Assembly (NCBI GenBank): GCA_963816975.1
Contig: CAWFMD010000006.1
Coordinates: forward strand, 868,001 to 932,000
DNA: 64,000 nt
Direction: 5' to 3'
DNA from: DASRIA01 sp963816975
GTDB lineage: Bacteria > Actinomycetota > Thermoleophilia > Solirubrobacterales > JBBDJG01
Below, piece by piece: positions 25,648-32,997 of this stretch. Within the stretch, counting starts at the first letter, position 1; each line of letters opens with the position of its first letter. The notes beneath the pieces were generated by a model that was not told the DNA's origin, did not search any database, and was given only the letters and a program-made list of their open reading frames with translations. The position numbers were made by a program, and so were the translations under genes.

Positions 25648-27426
25648 TTAGCCGATCACGGCGATCGCCGCGCCGGCGTCGATCGAGGCGCCCTCCGACA
25701 CGCTCAGCACCTGCACCGTGCCGGCCACGGTGGCAGTGATCTCGTTCTCCATCTTCATCGCTTCGATCACGCACACGACCGCGCCGGCCTCGATTTCCTG
25801 GCCCTGCTCGACGTTCACGCGCAGCACCGTCCCCTGCAACGGTGAGGTGAGGGTCCCGCTGCCCGCTGCGCCCGCGTTCCCGGAGCGCTCGCGCCGCGGC
25901 GCCGGCCGGCTCGCCGAGTTCGCCCCGGCGGCCAACACGCCGCCCGCCGGGGGCGGACCGATCACCTTCACGTTGAAGCGGCGGCTGTCCACCTCGACGG
26001 TGTAGTCGCGCTCGACCTGGTGCTCGTGCTCGGCGGCCTCGGCCGCGGCGGGCGCCTCGGGCGCCAGCGACTTCAGCCACTTCGGGTCCTCGACCAGGTC
26101 GCGGCAGGTCTCCGCGTTGCGCCACTGTTTCGACGACAGCAGCGCCTGGTGGAACGGGATCAGGGTGGTGAGGCCGCCGATCTCGTACTCCCCCAGCGCA
26201 CGCAGCATGCGGGCCGTGGCCAGCTCGCGGTCGGTGTCCCACACGATCAGCTTGGCGACCATCGGGTCGTACATCGGTGAGATCTCCGACCCCGGGCGCA
26301 CGCCCGAGTCGACGCGCACGCCGGGCCCGCCGGGTTCGCGGTAAGTCGTGATCCGCCCGGGAGCGGGAGCAAACTTCTTGTGGGCCGCCTCCGCGTTGAT
26401 GCGGCACTCGATCGACCAGCCGCGCAGCTGCACGTCCTCCTGGGCGAACGAGAGCCGCTCTCCGGCCGCGATCCGGATCTGCTCGCGGACGATGTCGACG
26501 CCCGATGCCATCTCGGTGACCGTGTGCTCGACCTGGACCCTGGTGTTCATCTCCAGGAAGAAGTATTCGAGCCTATGCTCGGCGTCCCGGGCGAGCAGCC
26601 CCTCGATCGTGCCGGCCGACTGGTATCCGATCGCCTTCGCGGCGTCCGTTGCGATCTTGCCGATGCGTTCGCGGAACTCGTCGTCGACGCCGGGCGCGGG
26701 CGTCTCCTCGATCAGCTTCTGGTGGCGGCGCTGCACCGAGCAGTCGCGTTCGCCGAGGTGCACGACGTTGCCCTTGGAGTCGGCCAGGACCTGGACCTCT
26801 ACGTGGCGGGGGTCTACGAGGTAACGCTCGAGATAGACCGTGGCGTCGGAGAAGAACTTCTCGCCCTCCCGCGCGGCGCCCTCCAGCGCAGCCTCCAGCT
26901 CGTCCTCCGACATCGCCACGCGAAAGCCCTTGCCACCACCACCACCCGCGGCCTTCACGGCGACCGGGTAACCGATCTCCCCGGCGATCGTCTGCGCGTC
27001 GGCCAGCGCCACGACCGGCTCCGTCGTCCCTGGCACGATCGGCACGCCGGCCGCTTTCATGATCTCGCGAGCGTTCGTCTTCGACCCCATCGCCTCGATC
27101 GCCTCGGGCGGCGGTCCGATGAACACGAGCTTGGCCTTCTTGCAGGCCTTGGCAAAGGCCGCGTTCTCGGCCAGGAACCCGTAGCCGGGGTGGACCGCCT
27201 CGGCGCCGGCTTGCCTGGCCACCTCGAGAATCTTGTCGACCTTCAGGTAGCTCTCGGTCGCGGGACCCGGGCCCAGCAGGAAGGCCTCGTCGGCCAACTC
27301 CACGTGGGGAGCCTCGCGATCGACCTCCGAGTACACGGCGACCGCCGCGATGCCCATCTCCTGCAGGGTGCGGATCACGCGCACGGCGATCTCGCCCCGG
27401 TTTGCCACGAGCACCTTGGAGAACAT
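25648..27426 (-). CDS. Acyl-CoA (acetyl/propionyl-CoA) carboxylase alpha subunit: biotin carboxylase plus BCCP
   Basis: The subunit carboxylates its own biotin with ATP and bicarbonate for transfer to acyl-CoA. The biotin carboxylase domain begins FSKVLVANRGEIAVRVIRT and has the ATP-grasp loop AAGGGGGKGF, and EMNTRVQVEHTVTEMASG. A short linker rich in Ala/Arg leads to a C-terminal biotinyl domain with VIEAMKMENEI, where Lys is the biotin site. Length 592 residues, typical for actinobacterial AccA3/PccA. ATG 27426 was chosen because the conserved N-terminus starts there; TATAGT lies 9 nt upstream. The partner beta subunit is at 41142-42710, and an epsilon-like protein at 35421-35660. Confidence 0.92.
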   Translation of the reverse strand: MFSKVLVANRGEIAVRVIRTLQEMGIAAVAVYSEVDREAPHVELADEAFLLGPGPATESYLKVDKILEVARQAGAEAVHPGYGFLAENAAFAKACKKAKLVFIGPPPEAIEAMGSKTNAREIMKAAGVPIVPGTTEPVVALADAQTIAGEIGYPVAVKAAGGGGGKGFRVAMSEDELEAALEGAAREGEKFFSDATVYLERYLVDPRHVEVQVLADSKGNVVHLGERDCSVQRRHQKLIEETPAPGVDDEFRERIGKIATDAAKAIGYQSAGTIEGLLARDAEHRLEYFFLEMNTRVQVEHTVTEMASGVDIVREQIRIAAGERLSFAQEDVQLRGWSIECRINAEAAHKKFAPAPGRITTYREPGGPGVRVDSGVRPGSEISPMYDPMVAKLIVWDTDRELATARMLRALGEYEIGGLTTLIPFHQALLSSKQWRNAETCRDLVEDPKWLKSLAPEAPAAAEAAEHEHQVERDYTVEVDSRRFNVKVIGPPPAGGVLAAGANSASRPAPRRERSGNAGAAGSGTLTSPLQGTVLRVNVEQGQEIEAGAVVCVIEAMKMENEITATVAGTVQVLSVSEGASIDAGAAIAVIG

Positions 27427-27435
27427 CGGCGCCGG

Positions 27436-27441
27436 ACTATA
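27436..27441 (-). promoter_or_regulatory. -10 element upstream of the carboxylase alpha gene
   Basis: TATAGT on the minus strand, 9 nt before ATG 27426, matches the -10 consensus at five of six positions. Transcription would begin within a few bases of the start codon, and no Shine-Dalgarno is visible in that short leader. Confidence 0.5.
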
Positions 27442-27479
27442 GCGGCGGCCTCCGCGTGCTCCCGGCCGCGGGAAAGGCC

Positions 27480-27507
27480 GATGCCCGCCCCGGTCGGGGC
27501 GGGCATC
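27480..27507 (-). terminator. Strong stem-loop after the repeat-protein gene
   Basis: GATGCCCGCCCC and GGGGCGGGCATC form a perfect 12-bp stem around a GGTC loop. It lies in the 251-bp gap between the repeat-protein stop and the carboxylase start, both on the minus strand, so it probably ends transcription of the former. There is no T-tract, as is common in high-GC actinobacteria. The rest of the gap shows nothing else I can name. Confidence 0.6.
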
Positions 27508-27677
27508 TGAGCCTCTGGGAGGCGCGCTCTCTGGGTGAAGGCGCCTCATCATTCATCGCCGGACCGCTGGAGCAGCGTCCGTGCGTCCGCACGGCCCGGC
27601 GGGTCGTCCCTTAGCCGATAGACATCACCGCCTCGGGTTTTCTTCCCTGGGATCGGTCGGTCGTCATCGCTCGGCCC

Positions 27678-30047
27678 CTAGCAGTTCTTCCGAACGCACT
27701 TGACCTGGGCCTTGACCTTGGTCCGCTTCTTGGCCTTCTTGGCCTTCTTCGCGCACTTGCACTTCTTGGCCTTCGCCTTCTTGGGCGTGCTGGCGACCTT
27801 CACCGCCGGCGCTGCGGCCGGGACCTGCTGGTAGATGATGATCGTCGTCGTGACCGGCGGCGGCGGTGTGACTGGACCGCCGACAACCGGAGCCTGCCCG
27901 GCCGACTGGGCCTGGCTGCTGCCCTGGTTGGTCGTGTTGGTGTTGCTTGCGTTCGACGTCGTCGTAGCGTTGTTGGACTGCGTCACGACTACAACGCACC
28001 GCCTTGTGCAGCTGGACATGTCGATTCCCGACACGGTGTTGCTCTGCTCCGTTGTGGCGCTCGACTCGGCGCTCTGGTCGGTGTCGTTCGAGTTCGAGGC
28101 CGACTGGCTCTGATCGGCGTCGTTGCCGGAGCCCGCGCCCTCGTTCGTGCCACCGGCGGCGGACTGAGACTGGCCGTTGGACTGGGTCGTCTCGTTGCCG
28201 TTCTCGGCGTTCGCCGTCGTGTTGGCGTCGTTGCCCTGGGTGATGCTGACGCTGCAGCGGGCCTCGCACTCGGTCTCCGAGTCATCGCCGCCGCCGTAGG
28301 AGTTCTCCTGCTCCGTGGTCGCGTCGGAGTCGACGTCCTGGTCGGTCTCGTTGGTGTTCTCGGCCGACTGGTCCTGGTCGACGTCGTTGCCCGCAGCCGC
28401 GCCGGAGCTGGCGCCGCCACCGGCGGTCTGCTCCTGCGTGTTGTCCTGGGCCGCCGTGTTGTCGTTGGCGGCGTCGGACGTGGTGCCGGCCGTGTTGCCC
28501 TGGTCGACGGCTCCGTTGCCGGAGCGGTCACCCTCGGACGAGCCGGGCTCGTTCGAGTTCTCCTGCTCCGTGGTCGCGTCGGCGTCGGCGTCCTGGTCGG
28601 TCTCGTTGGTGTTCTCGGCCGACTGGTCCTGCTCGACGTCGTTGCCGGATTCGTCGCCGGCGAGGTCACCGCCCTCGGCCGACTGCGTCTGGCCGTTGGA
28701 CTGCTCCGCGCCGTTGGTGTTGCCGGCGGTCCCGTCCGTGGTGGCGTCGTTGGCCTGGCCCACGTCGCCGTTGCCGGAGCGGTCGCCCTCGGACGAACCC
28801 TCGGGCTCGTTCGAGTTCTCCTGCTCCGTGGTCGCGTCGGCGTCGGCGTCCTGGTCGGTCTCGTTGGTGTTCTCGGCCGACTGGTCCTGGTCGACGTCGT
28901 TGCCCGCAGCCGCGCCGGAGCTGGCGCCGCCACCGGCGGTCTGCTCCTGCGTGTTGTCCTGGGCCGCCGCGTTGTCGTTGGCGGCGTCGGACGTGGTGCC
29001 GGCCGTGTTGGACTGGTCGACGTCTCCGTTGCCGGAGCGGTCGCCCTCGGACGAACCCTCGGGCTCGTTCGAGTTCTCCTGCTCCGTGGTCGCGTCGGCG
29101 TCGGCGTCCTGGTCGGTCTCGTTGGTGTTCTCGGCCGACTGGTCCTGCTCGACGTCGTTGCCGGATTCGTCGCCGGCGAGGTCACCGCCCTCGGCCGACT
29201 GCGTCTGGCCGTTGGACTGCTCCGCGCCGTTGGTGTTGCCGGCGGTCGCGTCCGTGGTGGCGTCGTTGGCCTGGCCCACGTCGCCGTTGCCGGAGCGGTC
29301 GCCCTCGGACGAACCCTCGGGCTCGTTCGAGTTCTCCTGCTCCGTGGTCGCGTCGGCGTCGGCGTCCTGGTCGGTCTCGTTGGTGTTCTCGGCCGACTGG
29401 TCCTGGTCGACGTCGTTGCCCGCAGCCGCGCCGGAGCTGGCGCCGCCACCGGCGGTCTGCTCCTGCGTGTTGTCCTGGGCCGCCGCGTTGTCGTTGGCGG
29501 CGTCGGACGTGGTGCCGGCCGTGTTGGACTGGTCGACGTCTCCGTTGCCGGAGCGGTCGCCCTCGGACGAACCCTCGGGCTCGTTCGAGTTCTCCTGCTC
29601 CGTGGTCGCGTCGGCGTCGGCGTCCTGGTCGGTCTCGTTGGTGTTCTCGGCCGACTGGTCCTGCTCGACGTCGTTGCCGGAGACGGCTCCGTCTGCGCTG
29701 CCGCTGCCCGCGGTCTGGTCCTGGGCGTTGGCCTGCGTCGCCGCGTTGTCGTTTGCTGCGTCGGACGTTGTGTCGGCGGTGTTGTCCTGGGCCACTGCCC
29801 CGTTTCCGGACTGGTCGCCACCTTCGTCCTCTTCACTGCCCGTGCCCTGATCGGACCCGGTCTGGTTCTCCTGTTCGGTTGTCGCCGTGTCTTCTGCGCC
29901 CTGAGTCGTCTCGTTCGTGTCCGTGGTCGTCGCGTCCTGCGAGGCGACGTCCCCGGCGCCCGATGCGCTCTGACCGAATGCGACGGCCGGAACCCCACCG
30001 ATGACGAGGGCGAGGATGCTCACGGCGAGAGCGAGCTTGCTTCTCAC
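27678..30047 (-). CDS. Secreted Asn/Gln/Asp/Thr-rich protein with seven 86-residue repeats and a Lys/Cys-rich tail
   Basis: I do not recognise a named family. Residues 1-25 are a signal peptide (ALAVSILALVIGGVPAVAFG). A half repeat at about 82-124 precedes five nearly identical 85-86-residue units (125-553) that alternate between two versions, each opening with NDV(E/D)QDQSAENTNETDQDA. Each unit splits into two 43-residue halves with a shared N-x-DVxQ start. Two further degenerate units (554-730) contain CEARC and CTRRC followed by Val-rich strands. The C-terminus has a Pro-rich segment, a hydrophobic TTTIIIYQQV stretch and a basic KKAKAKKCKCAKKAKKAKKR tail. Aromatic residues are almost absent. 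Spacing of Gln/Asn recalls curlin-type beta-solenoids, but this is inference. The GTG start is fixed by a perfect AGGAGG 7 nt upstream. Length 789 residues. Confidence 0.85.
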   Translation of the reverse strand: MRSKLALAVSILALVIGGVPAVAFGQSASGAGDVASQDATTTDTNETTQGAEDTATTEQENQTGSDQGTGSEEDEGGDQSGNGAVAQDNTADTTSDAANDNAATQANAQDQTAGSGSADGAVSGNDVEQDQSAENTNETDQDADADATTEQENSNEPEGSSEGDRSGNGDVDQSNTAGTTSDAANDNAAAQDNTQEQTAGGGASSGAAAGNDVDQDQSAENTNETDQDADADATTEQENSNEPEGSSEGDRSGNGDVGQANDATTDATAGNTNGAEQSNGQTQSAEGGDLAGDESGNDVEQDQSAENTNETDQDADADATTEQENSNEPEGSSEGDRSGNGDVDQSNTAGTTSDAANDNAAAQDNTQEQTAGGGASSGAAAGNDVDQDQSAENTNETDQDADADATTEQENSNEPEGSSEGDRSGNGDVGQANDATTDGTAGNTNGAEQSNGQTQSAEGGDLAGDESGNDVEQDQSAENTNETDQDADADATTEQENSNEPGSSEGDRSGNGAVDQGNTAGTTSDAANDNTAAQDNTQEQTAGGGASSGAAAGNDVDQDQSAENTNETDQDVDSDATTEQENSYGGGDDSETECEARCSVSITQGNDANTTANAENGNETTQSNGQSQSAAGGTNEGAGSGNDADQSQSASNSNDTDQSAESSATTEQSNTVSGIDMSSCTRRCVVVVTQSNNATTTSNASNTNTTNQGSSQAQSAGQAPVVGGPVTPPPPVTTTIIIYQQVPAAAPAVKVASTPKKAKAKKCKCAKKAKKAKKRTKVKAQVKCVRKNC
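28315..29698 (-). repeat. Tandem DNA repeat, 258-bp period with a 516-bp higher-order unit
   Basis: The marker ACGTCGTTGCC recurs at about 28381, 28636, 28893, 29152, 29410 and 29668 on the plus strand, giving steps of 255, 258, 258, 258 and 258 bp. The 255-bp step reflects one lost Glu codon. Alternate units are more alike than neighbours, so the array likely grew by duplication of a 516-bp pair. The near identity at the DNA level implies recent expansion or gene conversion. Confidence 0.95.
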
Positions 30048-30053
30048 GATGAT

Positions 30054-30060
30054 TCCTCCT
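30054..30060 (-). promoter_or_regulatory. Perfect Shine-Dalgarno that fixes the repeat-protein start
   Basis: AGGAGG on the minus strand lies 7 nt before GTG 30047. The longer open frame to 30086 would place this site inside the coding region and would spoil the signal peptide, so GTG 30047 is the start. Just upstream, CCACAC (30081-30086) and GTGTGG (30104-30109) form an imperfect hairpin that could be an RNA element between this gene and the one before it. Confidence 0.7.
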
Positions 30061-30122
30061 GATCGAATTGATCGCCGGGACCACACGGCCCTGGCGTAAC
30101 CCTGTGTGGCGCGCCGGGGCGG

Positions 30123-30974
30123 CTAGCCGGGGTGCTCGATCGGGGGGATGTAAGCCGACGGCCTCCAGACGGCCGTCGCATTGCGGAAAGCTGTGTACCA
30201 GTCCGGCGGGAACATGCGGACCACCGTGAGGAACCCAAGTGCGGTCAGCAGGACCAGCGCAGCGCCTCCACCGCCGCCACCGCCGAACAGGTGGAAGAAC
30301 AGCATGGTGTTCCCGGAGCTGTCCACCAGGACCAGCCGCGCACCGCTCTCGCCGGCCTGCGCAGCACGGCGCACCGCACGCTCGCGCGCGTCGAGCGCAG
30401 GGATCCCCGCCGCGGCGGTCGCGATCGAGCCGAAGCGCGCCAGGCTGCCGAGCACGGCGATCCCGCTCCCGCCGCTCCGCGCGCCGGACCCGAAGACGAA
30501 GGCGTCACCCTGGCCGGTGACGGCAAAGCTCTCGCCCGCGCCCCCGGGGGGCAGCTGCGCCGGAGCTGCGAGCAAGTCGCCGGGCGCTGCCGCGCTCGCG
30601 GTCGTCGGGGCGGGAGACGGGGTCGGCGCGCCGTCACGGGCTGGCTCGGGCCGAGTCGTGCCGCCGTCTTCGTGGATCACCGGCCGGACCTCCGGCGGCG
30701 GCGCCGGCGACGGTTCCGGGACCGGTTGTTCATCGACGGGCGGGCCCGGGGGCGGGGGGTCGGGCGCTGGGCCTGGATCCGGAATCGGATCCGGGGGAAC
30801 AGGCTCCGGGGTCGGCGCCGGCTCCGGTGGACTTGGCGACGGGTCGGCGATCACGCCGCCGTCGATCGGCGGCTCCACCTGGCCAAGCGCGGCAGGCGTC
30901 CACGCCCCCAGCGCCGCGCCGCACACCGCGACGACGAGCAGGACGCGAATCAAGTAGCTAGGCGCAGTCGTCAT
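30123..30974 (-). CDS. Secreted, proline-rich, C-terminally membrane-anchored protein of unknown function
   Basis: Residues 1-30 are a signal peptide (LIRVLLVVAVCGAALGAW, cleavage near ALG). Residues 32-95 are a Pro/Glu/Asp-rich stalk with repeated PEPxP and PDPxP steps. A small-residue middle region leads to a Gly7 run and a hydrophobic segment AALVLLTALGFLTVV, followed by a short tail rich in aromatic residues (DWYTAFRNATAVWRPSAYIP). I know no family with this layout. It precedes the repeat-protein gene on the same strand by 75 bp and is probably co-expressed with it; it might anchor or export that protein. ATG 30974 is preferred over 30992. Length 283 residues. Confidence 0.7.
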   Translation of the reverse strand: MTTAPSYLIRVLLVVAVCGAALGAWTPAALGQVEPPIDGGVIADPSPSPPEPAPTPEPVPPDPIPDPGPAPDPPPPGPPVDEQPVPEPSPAPPPEVRPVIHEDGGTTRPEPARDGAPTPSPAPTTASAAAPGDLLAAPAQLPPGGAGESFAVTGQGDAFVFGSGARSGGSGIAVLGSLARFGSIATAAAGIPALDARERAVRRAAQAGESGARLVLVDSSGNTMLFFHLFGGGGGGGAALVLLTALGFLTVVRMFPPDWYTAFRNATAVWRPSAYIPPIEHPG

Positions 30975-31120
30975 GCGCTGCGCGGTCTGCAAGCTCTGGG
31001 TCGAAATTCGGAACCGACACGTGGTGGACCTCCACCTCTTCGTGCATTGCTATGGCGAGGACGTCCGTGCGGAGGACCCAGAACCTCGAGGCGGAAAGTA
31101 ACTCGGCGTTTCTCCCCGGC

Positions 31121-31204
31121 GCAACCAACTCGTTTGGTTTGCAACCCGACTTGCACGAACGCAACCGCCTGTGCAAGCACCCCCCGATCGCTTGCGGTTT
31201 GCAT
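31121..31204. promoter_or_regulatory. Cluster of TTGC/GCAA boxes in the divergent intergenic region
   Basis: Within 84 bp there are GCAACC (31121), GGTT-TGC-AACC (31136-31146), TTGC-ACGAAC-GCAA (31151-31164), GTGC-AA-GCAC (31171-31180) and GCTTGCGGTTTGCAT (31190-31204). Several are inverted repeats. The cluster lies between the proline-rich gene and the membrane XRE gene and looks like a multi-site operator, possibly for the XRE protein itself. The 253-bp gap holds nothing else I can identify. Confidence 0.45.
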
Positions 31205-31227
31205 TTCCCCTGGAATCGTTCACGGCG

Positions 31228-31917
31228 ATGAGAAGGCAGATCGCAGACTGGAGCGCCGCCGCCGCGGCCGTCGCAATTCTCGGCTTTGGCGGGCTCGTCG
31301 TGATCAAGCCGGCGATCGATCACTGGGACGACGTGTACCGCGCGGATCCGTTCGTGGTCGGCACGACGACGCAGAAGGCGCAGCAGCGCCTGCCCGCGAC
31401 GGGTACCTCGGGCCCCACGCCACGCCCGCGCGTCAGCCGCACGACCACCACGACCACCGAGGAAGCGTCGTCACTGCCCGAGCGGCTGCTCGGCAAGAGC
31501 GGAACGCTGGCGCTGCGCCTCGGCCTCGTGGTGCTGGTGGCGTGGCTCGCGGCGCTGCTGCTCCAGCGCGCGATCCTGGGCAACTACGCGCTGCGCATCG
31601 GGCCGGCGCCGGCCCGCGCTCCCAGGGCGCCCGGCACGACGCTGAACGGCGTCGCGCCCCATGCCGCGGAGGATGCCGACACGGCTGTCACGCCTGTGCA
31701 GAACGGTGACCACACCGCTGCCGCGCCCGGGAGCACCGCGAACCTCGCTCCCGCGATCGCGAAGCTGGTCGCCTCGCGGCGGGAGGCGATGGGACTTTCC
31801 CAGCGCGAGCTGGGGAAGCGGGCAGGGATCAGCCACACGGTGATCTCGAGGATCGAGGGTGGAGAGCATTCCCCCAGCCCGAAGACCCTCGAGCGCCTCG
31901 CCGACGCCCTGCGCTGA
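31228..31917 (+). CDS. Membrane protein with C-terminal XRE helix-turn-helix
   Basis: Residues 5-28 form a transmembrane segment, residues 30-95 an extracellular-type Thr/Arg/Pro linker, and about 100-125 a second membrane segment (LALRLGLVVLVAWLAALLL). After a low-complexity linker, residues 175-229 are a clear XRE helix-turn-helix: KLVASRREAMGLSQRELGKR, GISHTVISRIEGGEHSPS, KTLERLADALR. With two membrane passes the HTH should face the cytoplasm. Such proteins with the HTH at the C-terminus are unusual; RodZ-type proteins have the reverse order. It is divergent from the proline-rich and repeat-protein genes. ATG 31228 begins right before the first membrane segment. Length 229 residues. Confidence 0.75.
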   Translation: MRRQIADWSAAAAAVAILGFGGLVVIKPAIDHWDDVYRADPFVVGTTTQKAQQRLPATGTSGPTPRPRVSRTTTTTTEEASSLPERLLGKSGTLALRLGLVVLVAWLAALLLQRAILGNYALRIGPAPARAPRAPGTTLNGVAPHAAEDADTAVTPVQNGDHTAAAPGSTANLAPAIAKLVASRREAMGLSQRELGKRAGISHTVISRIEGGEHSPSPKTLERLADALR

Positions 31918-31944
31918 CCCCGAGGGGCGCCGGCCCGGCAGCGT

Positions 31945-31961
31945 CCCGCCCCTGCGGCGGG
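31945..31961 (+). terminator. Short GC stem-loop after the membrane XRE gene
   Basis: CCCGCC-CCTGC-GGCGGG lies 27 bp past the stop and is followed by a T-richer stretch (GTTGCCGTTGTTT). It could end transcription of the XRE gene before the convergent TauE gene. The stem is short, so the call is weak. Confidence 0.35.
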
Positions 31962-32066
31962 GCGTTGCCGTTGTTTCCCGCTCCGCACCAGCGGTGTTCC
32001 ACCGTGCGGGTCCGCGGCAACACGCCGAGCAACACGTTGCCGGCGGCTGGCGCGGGAAAGCAACAG

Positions 32067-32972
32067 CTACGTCTTGCCCGGAGAGGACGCTGGAGGTGTC
32101 GGGCGCGCGCGGGTCGCGAGGCTGCGCGCCCCGAGCAACGCCAAGAGCGCGGCGGGAACCGCGATCGTCACCGCCCGCGGAAGCTCGATGCCGGCCTTGT
32201 CGAACAGCGCCAGCGCAGCCAAGACCATCACGACGCCCAGCGCGGTCCGCAGCACGCCGGTCGGGAGTCGCACGATCAGGTGGCTGCCGAGCCACACTCC
32301 GGGGATCGACCCGATCAGGATCGCTCCGACCAGGCCGAAGTCCACGTTTCCCGCCACGACGTGTGCCACGGCGGCGGCGGCGAGCAGCACGGCGGCGTGA
32401 AACACGTCTGTCCCCACCACCTGCTTGGGCGCCATCCGGTAGTACGCGATCAGGAACACCGCGATCAGGGTGCCGGAGCCCGCCGAGGTGAGGCCGATCA
32501 CCAGCCCCGTGCAGGCCCCGATCGCAACCGCGGCGACCTTGTGGCGGCGCGTGAGCTTGAAGGACTCGCGCTCGCGCTCGTGGGCCTTGGTGGCGAACAG
32601 CGCCCGGCCGAGCACGATCGCGCCCACCACGATCAGCGCGATCGCCAGCATGGTGAGCACGATGTCGTCGAGGCTGTTTCCGTAGCGGTCGTGCAGCCAC
32701 TCGATCAGCCACACACCTGCGATCGCCGCGGGCACGCTGCCCAGGGCCAGCCAGACGGACAGCCCCAGATTCACCGTCCTGAGGCGCAGGTGCCGCCAGC
32801 CGCCGACGGTCTTCGTGACGGCGGCGTAGGTGATGTCCGACCCGACGGCCGTCACCGGAGAGGTCCCGAACACGAGAATCAGCACGGGTGTCATCAGCGA
32901 CCCGCCGCCCATGCCCGTCATCCCCACCAAGAAGCCGACGCCGAACCCGAATGGGATCAGAAGCGGATCCAT
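32067..32972 (-). CDS. TauE/SafE-family sulfite/anion exporter
   Basis: The 301-residue protein has seven to eight hydrophobic segments and the family start MDPLLIPFGFGVGFLVGMTGMGGG, followed by LMTPVLILVF. A second half repeats the theme (GLVIGLTSAGSGTLIAVFLI). Family members export sulfite, sulfoacetate or similar anions. Position directly behind sat and cysH on the same strand (25 bp after sat) argues for handling sulfite or sulfate intermediates here. The alternative is uptake of a sulfur compound. ATG 32972 is the clear start. Confidence 0.88.
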   Translation of the reverse strand: MDPLLIPFGFGVGFLVGMTGMGGGSLMTPVLILVFGTSPVTAVGSDITYAAVTKTVGGWRHLRLRTVNLGLSVWLALGSVPAAIAGVWLIEWLHDRYGNSLDDIVLTMLAIALIVVGAIVLGRALFATKAHERERESFKLTRRHKVAAVAIGACTGLVIGLTSAGSGTLIAVFLIAYYRMAPKQVVGTDVFHAAVLLAAAAVAHVVAGNVDFGLVGAILIGSIPGVWLGSHLIVRLPTGVLRTALGVVMVLAALALFDKAGIELPRAVTIAVPAALLALLGARSLATRARPTPPASSPGKT

Positions 32973-32997
32973 GTCTCCCCCTGCTCCGGCGGCGCCC

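Noticed and set aside
28315..29698. CRISPR array
   Set aside because: The repeat period is 258 bp, the units are coding and there are no short direct repeats with unique spacers.
28315..29850. A 511-residue open frame antisense to the repeat protein
   Set aside because: It is Ser/Trp/Val-rich and only mirrors the repeat. The sense frame has a signal peptide and a perfect Shine-Dalgarno.
30061..30109. Terminator between the proline-rich and repeat-protein genes
   Set aside because: CCACAC/GTGTGG has a 17-nt loop and a bulge and no T-tract. It may be a leader hairpin, but not a convincing terminator.
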